Source: Anaeramoeba flamelloides (lineage: Eukaryota; Metamonada; Anaeramoebidae). From it: a stretch of 64,000 nt of DNA. The DNA is taken from contig JANTQA010000047.1 of assembly GCA_027625915.1 (NCBI GenBank), forward strand, positions 10,912,001 through 10,976,000, read 5' to 3'. The notes under the pieces are model-generated. The model saw only the letters and a list, made by a program, of their open reading frames with translations, was not told the origin of the DNA and did no database searches. The translations under genes were made by a program, and so were the position numbers. Positions 25,201-34,610 of this stretch are shown piece after piece. Position 1 is the first letter of the stretch. Each line of letters begins with the position of its first letter.

Positions 25201-26911
25201 AAGATTTACAGCACGTTTCTAAAACTTTTAAATTATTAATGAATTCAGGAGCAAATATAAATCTAGAAAATGTAAAACATTCATTCATTGTTATTATTAA
25301 ACAAAAAATAATTTATCATTAACTTAATTTTTTCTTCAAAATTTTAATCTCTCCTTTTTCTATTATTAATACTTTTTAAATTCATTATTATTCGTTATAG
25401 AATGTAATTCTTTTGTTTGAAATTTCTTTTGATTTTTGAAAATTATTTTTATTAATTTTTCAAAATTACTAATATTAATAATTATCTTTTTTTATTTATT
25501 TATGTATTTTATTTTGTATTATTGATTTTATTCTTAAAATTAAATATTCTTTTATCTATCGAAAAACTTTATATTTGATCCTTTTCAACCTTATTTAAAA
25601 TTTAATCTTTAATCAACAAAAAAAAATAGTCCAAAAAGCCACCATTATATTATTTACAAAATGAAAAATTAAAAAATCTTTATATACAATTTAATTCATT
25701 ATCTTCAGATTTTTTAAAACTTTTCACTTTAAAAGAAAATTGTGACTGTACTATTAACAAAATTAAACTTCATAAAATCTGGGTTGAACTTCGACTTAAT
25801 AAAACAATTAATGAACTTCAAGATTTACTTAAATCAAATAACCATGAAGATTTAATTTCATTTTTTAAATGGGTTTATTCAGGAGTAATTGATAATTGTA
25901 CAATAACAAAATTAATCTGTAAAAAACTTCAAATAGACATTTACCAAAAATCTGGAAGAAAAGGTTTGGTTAGTGATTTAAGAAAATTATATGAATCTAA
26001 CGAAACAAAAGATTTCTCAATTATTGTTCAAAAAAATAATTCAAACATAAATCTTAATATAAATACAAACACAAATACAAATACAAAAAAACGCACGAAG
26101 ATTAACAAAGATAAAATTTTAAATAAAAATTTAAACAAAAAACAATAATAGTAATAATAATAATAATAATATATCTGATAATATTAATATTAACACGAAT
26201 AATAATAAGAATAAGGGGAAGAAGAAGAAGAAGAACAAAAATGAAAAGGAAAAGGAAAATAAAAATGAAAAGGAAAAGGAAAAGGAAAAGGAAAAGGAAA
26301 AGGAAAAGGAAAAGGAAAAGGAAAAGGAAAAGGAAAAGGAAAAGGAAAAGGAAAAGGAAAAGGAAAAGGAAAAGGAAAAGGAAAAGGAAAGGGAAAATGA
26401 AAAGGAAAAGGAAAAGGAAAGGGAAAGGGAAAAAATAGCAATAAATACCAATCAAAACAAAAACAATAATTTAAAAAAAAAAAATACAGGAATTATAAAA
26501 ATTCCCGTTCATCAATTAATCCTTCAAGCGAGAAGTGATACATTCCGCGGATTGTTTTTAAATATTAATGATCATAAAGGACAAGTTGGTGACTATACTG
26601 GAAAATCATATAAAACATTACAAAAATTAATTAAATTTCTATATTATGATCGTATCTATAAGGAAGAAATGGATGAACTTATTATTGAAGAACTTCAAGA
26701 TGCTGTTGACTATTATCAATTAAATGAAAATTCTTATTTATTATGCCAGTTGGATGGGTTACAAAACAAAAATGGAAAAATCAATCCAAAATTGAAAAAA
26801 CTGAAAAAAAAAAAATCTAAGAATTCGAAAAACAAAGACAAATCAAAAAATACTAATCCGAAAAACAAGCAAAATTCCGATGAAAACACCCCAGGATGTA
26901 TATGCTTTTGA
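15087..26911 (+). CDS. Sel1-ankyrin-BTB-BTB protein with CaaX tail (whole gene, spliced)
   Basis: I join eight exons: 15087-15996, 21167-21517, 24283-24506, 24884-24886, 25037-25039, 25167-25271, 25401-25403 and 25630-26911. All introns are GT-AG, and joining keeps the Sel1 and ankyrin periodicities intact. The product is about 959 residues. In order it has Sel1 repeats (solenoid scaffold, exons 1-3), two ankyrin repeats (exons 3-8), a degenerate BTB fold, a second BTB interrupted by a low-complexity insert, a polybasic stretch and a C-terminal CICF. Sel1 and ankyrin repeats bind proteins, and BTB domains dimerise or recruit Cullin-3. A membrane-tethered adaptor, perhaps for ubiquitylation, is a reasonable inference. 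Reading exon 8 through needs one frame change in the Asn-rich linker near 26135-26146, at an A6 run. This may be an assembly error, a polymorphism or a real break. The alternative is that the gene is two adjacent genes, but the ankyrin joins argue against it. Confidence 0.75.
19490..19690 (+). repeat. Dispersed repeat R4, copy 1
   Basis: Shares GTTAGGTTTTTTTTAATT, AAATAAAAAGAAAATTT and AGGCACTTGACGGACACTT with copies at 23170-23440, 29500-29840 and 37190-38070. It is non-coding and of unknown class. Confidence 0.5.
20286..20992. mobile_element. TIR MITE family M1, copy 2
   Basis: About 706 bp, inside intron 1. Left end is AAACTCTGTTTCAGTCAAAG then GGGCCCAA; the right end is its inverse (AACTGGGCCCCTTTGACTGA). 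The interior matches the copy at 10674-11231, for example around CAATAGATTTTCTTAAAAAT. No transposase frame is visible. Confidence 0.8.
21167..21517 (+). CDS. Exon 2: Sel1 repeats
   Basis: 117 codons, phase 1 at both ends (…TTA G|GTAAGAAA). It encodes three Sel1 repeats (for example SMFNVGICYQQGQGIETD and AMNSLGVSYEFGQDIERN). Joined to exon 1, the repeat spanning the junction has normal length. Codon use is far more AT-rich than in exon 1. Confidence 0.85.
22499..23090. mobile_element. TIR element family M3, copy 1
   Basis: About 590 bp. The left end TAAGGTATTTCCGAAAAAGT is mirrored at the right end (CTTTTTTAGAAATAGCATAA). It is collinear with a second copy at 39728-40313. It is a non-autonomous DNA transposon with no transposase frame. 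Confidence 0.75.
23170..23440 (+). repeat. Dispersed repeat R4, copy 2 (diverged)
   Basis: Alternating segments such as AGAAAATTTTGAAATTTTC and the end AAGGCACTCTAAGGCACTTC resemble the R4 copies at 29500 and 37190. Boundaries are uncertain. Confidence 0.4.
23735..23797 (-). other. tRNA-like segment, probably a relic
   Basis: On the minus strand, AATGGGG at the start can pair with TCCCATT at the end. Between them lie a D-arm-like CTAGTGGTAAAG and an anticodon-arm-like TCAAACTTACGATCCGA. The span is only about 63 bases, the T arm does not pair well and the TTC of the T loop is absent. I therefore call it a degraded tRNA or tRNA-derived repeat rather than a working tRNA. Confidence 0.25.
24283..24506 (+). 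CDS. Exon 3: last Sel1 repeat and start of ankyrin repeats
   Basis: Joined in phase 1 to exon 2, it completes a Sel1 repeat (FNLGRCYLDGCGTDINIKKG). After a linker comes the second helix of an ankyrin repeat and its closing loop (TLELIIQEDYEINFQD). It ends GAT|GTAAAAAC in phase 0. Read through the donor, the frame continues 33 codons to a stop with no domain sense, so the splice is preferred. Confidence 0.8.
24884..24886 (+). CDS. 3-nt microexon GAA (Glu)
   Basis: The bases TATAATAG|GAA|GTAAGTTT give a T/A-rich acceptor, a single codon and a full-consensus donor. Together with the next microexon it supplies the two residues missing between exon 3 (…NFQD) and the exon at 25167 (GNTALHYLF), making the standard ankyrin loop DETGNTALH. 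Confidence 0.65.
25037..25039 (+). CDS. 3-nt microexon ACA (Thr)
   Basis: The bases TTTAAATAG|ACA|GTAAGTTT have the same acceptor and donor quality as the microexon at 24884. It is phase 0 and adds one codon. The introns on its two sides are 150 and 127 bp. Confidence 0.65.
25167..25271 (+). CDS. Exon 6: ankyrin repeat
   Basis: 35 codons from an AAACAG acceptor to an AAT|GTAAAAC donor, phase 0 at both ends. It encodes one ankyrin unit from GNTALHYLFQ to GANINLEN. It is too short for ordinary ORF listing and is recognised by its ankyrin pattern (TALH, SGANIN). Confidence 0.8.
25401..25403 (+). CDS. Possible 3-nt microexon AAT (Asn)
   Basis: The bases CGTTATAG|AAT|GTAATTC could form a third microexon. 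Without it, the loop INLEN-SKKPPLYY is one residue shorter than the preceding INFQDETGNTALHY. With it, the two ankyrin loops have equal length. The donor is weaker (GTAATT), so this one is less sure than the other two. Confidence 0.45.
25630..26911 (+). CDS. Exon 8: ankyrin end, two BTB domains, polybasic CaaX tail
   Basis: Starts after AAATAG with SKKPPLYYLQNEKLK. A BTB-like block follows (TINKIKLHKIWVELRLNKT to FFKWVYSG and ICKKLQI). The second BTB begins KDFSIIVQKN and resumes at IKIPVHQLILQARSDTFRGL after an Asn/Thr-rich and KEKE insert of about 140 residues in the loop between its first strands. The tail LKKLKKKKSKNSKNKDKSK is strongly basic, and the protein ends GCICF before TGA. The first part is read in one frame to 26148 and the rest in the next frame, open from 26135, so one net base of frame change is needed in the overlap. 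CICF fits a CaaX prenylation box, with Phe favouring geranylgeranylation. Confidence 0.75.
26243..26430 (+). repeat. Hexanucleotide repeat encoding Lys-Glu (KEKE)
   Basis: GGAAAA-type hexamers in a row, continuous from about 26266, with GGGAAA variants near 26390 and at the end. In the BTB frame this reads KEKEKE and then EREREK. Length is likely to vary between alleles. Confidence 0.9.
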
Positions 26912-27320
26912 TTTTCTTCCTTTCTCCTTTTTTTTTTTTTTTTTTTTATGATTAAAAATAATACATACATATTATGATTTACATACAAATTTATTTCAAT
27001 TGATGTATTTAAATTTTCGATTTATTTTTTAATTATTTTTCTTAAATTTTTAAATATTAGAAATTTATTGAATATAATTATTTATTTATATTTAACACAA
27101 TAATAATAATAATATTTTTGGTTTTAACAATCTTTATTACTAATCTTTTATTGCAAGACAAATTATTGTTGCAAATAAATGCTTTACCTTGATTTTTTTC
27201 TTCAATAAAAATTTCAATTTTTAATACAATACCTGTCAACCGAAATACACCCAATTAATCAAAATTTATTGTAAATAAATTTTATATTAAATAATTATTC
27301 TTAAGAGTAAAGTCACTTAC

Positions 27321-27343
27321 CTTGGATTTTCCCCAAATCCAAG
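27321..27343. repeat. Perfect 9-bp stem hairpin
   Basis: CTTGGATTT, loop TCCCC, AAATCCAAG. It lies about 400 bp after the BTB gene stop. It could act in RNA 3'-end structure, but no evidence ties it to transcription. Confidence 0.6.
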
Positions 27344-27477
27344 AAGTTCCTTGTCACTTAAAATGTGCATTGTAAAATTGCATCTCATTTTGATTCGAAA
27401 AATTCAAATAACCAAAATAAACATTTCACAGTTTCTCAATCGCAAAAAATGAAATTAATACAAAAAAATTTTTTTAG

Positions 27478-27527
27478 AGATCCTATTGGTAAAAAATTCA
27501 ATTAACAAAAAAAATCCAATAGGATCT
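27478..27527. repeat. Perfect 12-bp inverted repeat
   Basis: AGATCCTATTGG and CCAATAGGATCT separated by 26 bases. The loop ends in a TCAATTAACAAAAAAAA motif that repeats directly about 40 bases on. Confidence 0.7.
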
Positions 27528-27829
27528 TTAATTTCAAAAAAATCAATTAACAAAAAAAAAATTCTGAGAGGAACTCTTTGGCAAGAAATTCAATTCATAA
27601 AAAAAGCTAAAAAGCATTCTCAAATTCAAACAATCAATAATTTAAAAAAAAAATCAATCTTTTCTTGTCTGATATTCCTAAATGCTGAGATTTCTTCGAT
27701 TTTAAACAAATTGTTTTCTTTCAGTACAAAATCAATTTATTTCAATTTAATCTATTTTTGTGGTTGTTTTATTGCCTTGGATATTCGACAAAGTAAAGAT
27801 TTAGAGAATATTCTTTAGAGCAAAATAAT

Positions 27830-28140
27830 TCTTTTGAGAAATGAAAAAAAAAAAAAAAATCGCTGAGATCTCAAAAAGTGCCAAACAGTGTTATTTCAAA
27901 ACTACTACAGTCAAATTCAATACAATATTTAAAACTATTTTAATAGGAAATTGAGTGTTGCTTCTTTTAGTGTTTTTTCTAAAAATATCCTAAATTTTCA
28001 TATTTGATTTTTGGAGATGGATCAGACATCAGATGTTGATTGGTTTTTGATTGGTTATTAGGTACTCATAACAATTACGAAAAAAAGATTTTTCAATTTC
28101 AAAAGTTATTTTTCACAATAATGACTTGACGCGTAATAGT
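27830..28140 (-). mobile_element. Fragment of TTAA element family E1, inverted
   Basis: Reverse complement of the left part of the complete E1 element at 37284: shared TTGGTTTTTGATTGGT, TTTGATTTTTGGAGAT and a terminal-repeat-like end (GTCAAGTCATTATTGTGAAA read on the minus strand). The other end is not recognisable. Confidence 0.6.
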
Positions 28141-29499
28141 ATCGTGTTTTCACAAATCCAGTATTTTGAAAACAAAATATTTTTTCAGAAAATTATTTGT
28201 TACAACCCAGATCTACTCATCAGCAATCTTTTGGGATGGATATATAACTTTTAATTTCTACTTTGTTGAAAATTCCTTCACTGATTAAAATATATATATA
28301 TCTTTTGGTATCGGTTCAGTCAGAACTTTTTTAAATGAAAATCTCAATTATTAAAATAGATATTACCAAACCTTGAAACAGAATAATTCTAACAGAAAAG
28401 TATAAGGATATTTAGTTTTAATTTTAGAATAAAAAACCTACTTATTGTAATTTTACAACTTATATTTGGGTAAAAAATATTTTTGAACTGGTTATCTTCA
28501 ATTAAATTCGAAATTATTTTTAGATTTTTACAGTAATTTAATTCTGAAATCTATTGTTTTTGGATTAATTTGATAAATAAAATTAGAAATAAATTCATTT
28601 TTTTTTTTAACTTTTTTATAATACTCGTCTCTCTTTTTTTTCTTGTCTTATTCTTGTTCTTTGACTTTGATTCAATTAAATTAATCTTGTAATAAAATTG
28701 TAATATTCGTTCTTGAAAAAAAAAAACACAGGAGTCAGTCATAGAGATAAGTATTTATTTTAATGGTTTAAAATTATTGATCTCGAAAAGATAGAAATAA
28801 TTACCATTTTTTCAGTTATAGATACATTTTACATATTTTTATTTACCAATTTTTATAAAAATGAATTATTAAAATTGATTCTTTATCCAAAAAGTTGTAT
28901 CTTTAAATAAAGGATATTGAATTCTTTCATATTATAACATATTTATACGCTAATTTTATAATAGAAATCAAAATTATGAAAAAAAATATATAGGAAAAAC
29001 TTTTACAAAAATATTTGTTAGTTTATCTTTCATATTTATAAGAGATATTACTCCCTCTATACTCATTTTTATTTTTAATTATGAATTTAAAAAAAAAATT
29101 TTGTAAAATTTTTAAAAAATAAATTACTACTTATTACTAAGAATTTTCCAAAATAATGTTTAATTCACATTTTTATTTTGATTCAGATTATTTTGTACTT
29201 GATTAAAGAAAATATTATATTTTTTTCAATCTTCATCTAGGATATAAAGATTGATTATATTAATTTATTTGATTTCAATAATAAAAAAAAAAAAAAATTC
29301 GATCAATATATTGAAGCAAAATAATTATGATTCTTGTTTTAATTTTTTTAATATATTTTTTATTTATTTATCTATTGTGAGGAAGGAGTAATCAAAGAAA
29401 ATTTACTAAATAAAAAAAGGAAGAAGAAAAATAATTAAAATATATAAAGTAAATAAATATTATACTATTTAACTGACCAAATTAAAAATTATCCACTGT
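28141..29499. other. Non-coding stretch, nothing recognised
   Basis: AT-rich sequence with a short (TA)n at about 28290 and long A/T runs. A 63-codon minus frame (28551-28742) is Lys/Phe-biased and has no domain. Confidence 0.5.
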
Positions 29500-29840
29500 C
29501 GTTAAGTTTTCCAGGATTTGAAAGAATTGAGTAAAATCCTTGATTTTACTAAATTAATTCAAATCCTGGAAAACCGTCCTTAGTTTTTTTTTTTTTTTTT
29601 TTTGAGAACTAAAAAGAAAATTTTGTAAATTTTCTTTTTATTTCTCAAATTAAAAAAAAAGTGTTATTAGGTTTTCTTGAATTTTCTATTTATTTCGAAA
29701 ATCGATAGATTTTATAAATAAAATAGAAAAACTCAAGAAAAACTAGGCACTCGATAACACTGGACGACACTTCTTATAAACAGGAGTAGTAAAAACACGA
29801 TAGAAAGATCATCAGTAAATAAGATTTCACAAAATGTGAT
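29500..29840 (+). repeat. Dispersed repeat R4, copy 3
   Basis: Begins around TTTCCAGGATTTGAAAG and runs through AGGCACTCGATAACACTGGA to AAACACGATAGAAAGATCAT. The end matches the copy at 37190-38070 (AAATACGATAGAAACATCAT). Confidence 0.65.
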
Positions 29841-32820
29841 AAACAAATTTTAATTCCACGACTCCGAAGAGTGGGCAATATGTACCCGAATTTGTATATT
29901 TTTTAACTATTTTAGTAATTTTTTCTTTTTAATTTTTTTATTTTGGTTTTTTTATTCATTACTTTAAGTTTTCTAATCAAAAGGACTTTGAAAAATAATT
30001 TCTGAACAAAATAAATTTCGTAATTTAAATTAGACAGATTAGAGAGTTTTTTAGTATTTTTTTATAAGGATAACATTTTTATATAAGTTTTTATCTAAAA
30101 TTTTTGCTAACTTTTTTTTCCAATATATCTTTTTTTTCTTTTGATTCAAATATTTATAATTAATTATTTATATATAATATATTATCCTGTAATGAACTAA
30201 TTTATCTATTTAAAAAAAAAGATTTAAAATGATATCAATTGGCTAATATTATTTATTTTTTTTATTTTTCTATAATAAAGATCTAAATTCTAATAAAAAA
30301 CCCAAAAAGTTAATAGATAATTTAGTTTTGTTATTGAATTTTTTTTTGTTTATGAAACAAATATATTAATCATTCATTTTTGTGATTTTTTTGAAATATT
30401 TGGATTTTTTTTTTTTAAATTGTTAAAATCAAATATTTTATTAGAATAATAGAAATAAAATACAGAATCGTATTATTAATTAATAATATCTTGAATAAAG
30501 TTGTAAATTTTTGTGATATAAAATTAAATAATATAACAGATTATTGATAAATTTACATTTTTTTTTCAGATAAAATTTCAATAAATATTAAATTACGAGA
30601 AAAATTAAATCATTTATTTATGTCAGAATAAAATGGTTTATATTAATAATTTTGTCAAACTTCCATTTTGGCAATAGAAAATAATTGGATTTAGAAAATA
30701 AAAAAAAATAAGTCAAATAATTTAATTTAAGACATTGTAATTAAATCAATAAAAACTTTTTTAAAGTAAAGTAATCAATCCTAAAATTAAAAAAAAAAAA
30801 AGATAAATTAACTTCTAAATATTATTTAAATTTCATAAAATATTCTTCATACCAAAAAAAATTATTTTTTTTTTTTTTGAATTTTGTTATAAGTAAAAAT
30901 TCGAAAAAATATTAGTGAAAATTGAATTTGCCAATCTAAATTAAGTCAGATTGGGGGGGGGTAATATCTAATATATGGTCAATAATCAATAATATTGTTT
31001 ATTTTATGTCTAGATTTTAAAAAGTCAAAAATTAAAAAATAAAAATAAAAAAAAAACAATTTTTAATCTGACTCGAAATATTGATAAATTAATTTGAATC
31101 ATAAGTAATGCAATTTTTCGTTTTGAACATACGAAAAATTAATAAAATCGCGTTTTTTCATTTTTTTGATATATATTTTTCGTTTCATTCGTTGTTTTAT
31201 TTTTTGTGTTTTGAAAAAGTTCTCGATTTTTTTGAAATCATACTTTCCCTTTTCTTAGACATGAAAAAACGCAAACGAAAAAACTTAAAAACAACTAAAA
31301 AAAACAATTCAAACACAGATTAGGTATAATTACATTTTGGGGTTAGAAAAAGGGGAATTCGCGATTTCCTAAATAAGTGAAAGGTTTTAGTTTCAAAGTC
31401 ATGAAAACAGTTTTATTTTCCTTTTTAAAATACCAATACAGCACATTGCTGGGTTTAAAAATAAAAATATTAAAAATTATAAACTCTTTACAAAATAAGA
31501 AATCCAAATTATTTTTTTTTTAAATTTACAGTTTTAGAAAGAAAAGCAGTCAAAATTTCACTTTTATATCGATAATTTTTTATACCAGCTCATCCATTTT
31601 TAGTATGGTGATTACACCACACTCCTAAAATATTTTTTATTAATCACAAAAAAAAATTAAAAATTATTATCATAAAAAATTTTTTTTTTTTAATAATTGT
31701 TACTTTGGAAAAATGTGATCAATAATTTTTTTCATCAATATGAATTCTACTACAACTTATGAGTAAGAAAATAATATAACTTAATTTTTTTTTTTTGATA
31801 CTAAACCACTATTTTTAAACCTAATTTTTTTAATTCGTAAGCATGTTTCTCATTTTGAAACAATTATTTACTTAAGAATACTTTTTTTACAATAGTTAAA
31901 AAAAATAATTTCATTTTTTATTATTTATTTTTTTACAAAATTTTTTTCAGACAATTCTTTTTTTACCTTTTTGTCGAAAATTGCGACTTTCAGCATTTTA
32001 ATTAAAATATTTATTTGCTTAATTGATGGGTAATAATCAAAGAATGTTCTAACCTAGGTAATAAATTCTTTCACTTTTTAAATTACTTTTAAGAAGTTTT
32101 ATATTTTTTCTTTCTTAAATTAACATATTCCATTAGAACGTTCATTTACTTTAACCTGGAAGTTGGAAATTGTTGAACCAACAAAGATAAAATTAAAACT
32201 ACCAATGCACGTGTAGAGAAGGTATAAATCAGAGTGTCTGCCAAATTTAATATTGAAATCATTAGTATTTAAATTTTTTTCTTTTTTTTTATACTTTTCT
32301 TTTTTTTTGTGATCCATCATAAAATTTTATTTTTAAAAAGTGTTTAATTACATCAACAGAAATTTTTATTGAAAATTTACCGATAATTCCTTTTTTATTA
32401 ACAAGCTAAAAATAAATATAGACAATTCTTTATTGTTTCGATTATTATTTTATTTTATTTATTGTTTTTTTTTATTTATTTCAAGGATGAAGGGTTTTTG
32501 AGATTTACTAAAAGAAATAAAAAACACTTTAATAAATACTAATTTTGGAAAAAACTTTAATATGGGTGGTTACAACAGATGTGATTGATATTTTTTATAT
32601 TTCATATAAACAAAAATTCCATACACATACAAACACGTATATATATATATATATATATCAGAGGAACGGTTTTTACGCGTCGCTCACTCGTGCGCCAACG
32701 CGTTTCATGACATCCAAAAAATTGTCATACATGTGATTGAGAAAATTATATCTTGATAAAACTGAAAAATTTTACAAAGAAATTAATTATTTTTTTTCAA
32801 ATCTTGATTTATATTATATA
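29841..32820. other. Non-coding stretch; poly-G run and GC-rich island
   Basis: No gene is seen. Landmarks are nine consecutive G at 30953-30961, a 115-bp segment at 30970-31090 that recurs inverted at 33405-33520, and a small GC-rich island at about 32660-32715 flanked by (TA)n (ACGCGTCGCTCACTCGTGCG). The frames at 31108, 32120 and 32545 are AT-biased or repeat-derived. Confidence 0.5.
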
Positions 32821-32822
32821 TA

Positions 32823-34361
32823 TATATATATCCCTTCGCACCCCAAATAACCTAAAAACATTTCAAACAAAAATTTTAATTTGAAATGATATCAAAGGAT
32901 AATAAGGTATAGAATTAATAAAAAATTATCTTAGAAAGTAAATTTTCTAATTAAAAATTGTATAGTTACTTAAAATAAAAAAATAACTTGAAAAAAATTT
33001 TTTAACATTGGGAATTTTTTTTTGGTTATTGTGATTTTATTATTTTTCGAAATTTTTTCAAAATAAATTTTTTTTTTTTTTTTGAAAAGTTTGTCTAGAC
33101 ATCAAAAACCTCTTAGTTTTAACATTTAAAACACATCATACTTTACTAGAAATTTTTTTGGGGCCCTTTGCACCCTAAAATTGCCTAAAATGCTTGATTA
33201 AATAATTTATTCATTATAAAAGTTATGATAACATCACATAGAAAATTTGGTTTATCTACTGATTACTATTCAATATCAATATCTATATTAGATTCTAAAT
33301 AATTTAAAAATAAAAAAAAATATAAATTAAATTAGAAAAAAAAATCAAATTTTTTTTCATTGCAAAATTTTATAATTTTTTCAACAAGATTTTTTTTCAA
33401 TTTTAAATGATTTGGTCAATAGTTCGAGTCAGATTAAAAATTGATTTTTTTTTTATTTTTTATAATTTTTTAATTTTTGACTTTTTAAAATCTAGACATA
33501 AAATAAACAATATTGTTGAATTAGAGACCCATTATCAGAACTTATTTAACAAGATCTGGATTAATTTATTAAGGAAAAATCCAAATATCGCAAATATATT
33601 ATTCAAATTTTTATCAATAACAAAATGCAATAAAAAAAAATTTGGTTTCAGATATTATTTTATTATATTGGAATAATATTTTAAGAGTTATTTTTTATTT
33701 TATTTTAAATTTATGTATAAATATTTTATCGATTAAAAAGTAATTTATATTTGTTTTATTCCAATTTAATAAATTGAAATTTTTTTACAATTTTTTTTTT
33801 TTTTTTTTTGATTTTCAATTATTATCTATTGCTTAAATAAAAGTTTTAGATAATTAATCAAATTAAAAATTTAATTTTGGCCTAAAGAAATAAATTTAAT
33901 TTTTCTCTTAATTGGATATTTATTGAAAATTTTTTCGAAAAAAAAATTAAATTTCAAAGTAATTTATTTTTTTATTTATTTTTTTTATCATAAAATTAGC
34001 AAAATTGTTTGGTGGTTATTATTAAAAAAACAATGTGTTGAGTTTTGAATTACTATTAATGTAATAAAATTTCTGATTTAAAAAAATAAAATAAAAATAA
34101 AAATCTTTAAAAAAAATGTAAAAATAAATAATTATTATTTTTTTTTTCAATTTCAAAAAAAAAATCAATAACTTAACTACTTTATCATTGAACTATTTTG
34201 ACTTTTTATTATAGTTCAAATCTGGATTAAAGACAAATAAGAAAATTAATATATTAGTAGATCAATATCATTTTAAATCTAATTTAAAAAACTTAATGAA
34301 AATTAGGCAAATCCGGGGTGCTAAGGGATATATATATATATATATAAATATTGTTTAGAAT

Positions 34362-34408
<47 letters not shown>

Positions 34409-34610
34409 AATCAATTAATACAAAAAAAATTCTATTTGAAGTATCATAAAAAATCTTTTATAATGAATAAATTATTTATCAAGTGTTTTGGTTTGTGTTT
34501 GAGTGTAAAGACATTATAAAAAATCCCAGTAAAGTGTGATATGTTTTAATCTTTAAAAATAAGAGGTTTTTGATGTGTAGACTAACTTTTCAAGAAAAAA
34601 TCATGTTTTT
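32823..34610. repeat. Nest of inverted repeats
   Basis: Three overlapping pairs are visible. CCCTTCGCACCCCAAAT at 32833 mirrors CCCTTAGCACCCCGGATT read backward from about 34328, both next to (TA)n. The stretch 33080-33250 mirrors 34430-34610 (ACATCAAAAACCTCTTA; AATTTATTCATTATAAAAG). The stretch 33405-33520 mirrors 30970-31090. This looks like foldback DNA transposons inserted into one another. The 89-codon frame at 33407 is part of it. Confidence 0.55.
34360..34405. repeat. (TA)n microsatellite
   Basis: About 20 uninterrupted TA units. Shorter TA runs lie at 34328-34345, 32637-32660 and 32811-32832. Confidence 0.95.

Larger units (their letters stand above)
26912..27829. other. 3' flank and non-coding stretch with hairpins
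   Basis: Follows the BTB gene. Contains two perfect short inverted repeats (27321-27343 and 27478-27527) and an AT-biased 110-codon frame (27486-27818) with no domain, which I do not accept as a gene. Confidence 0.5.

Noticed and set aside
26102-26455. Minus-strand and alternative-frame open frames (Phe-Leu, Phe-Ser, Phe-Pro, Lys-Arg repeats)
   Set aside because: Shadows of the hexanucleotide repeat that codes the KEKE tract in the BTB gene.
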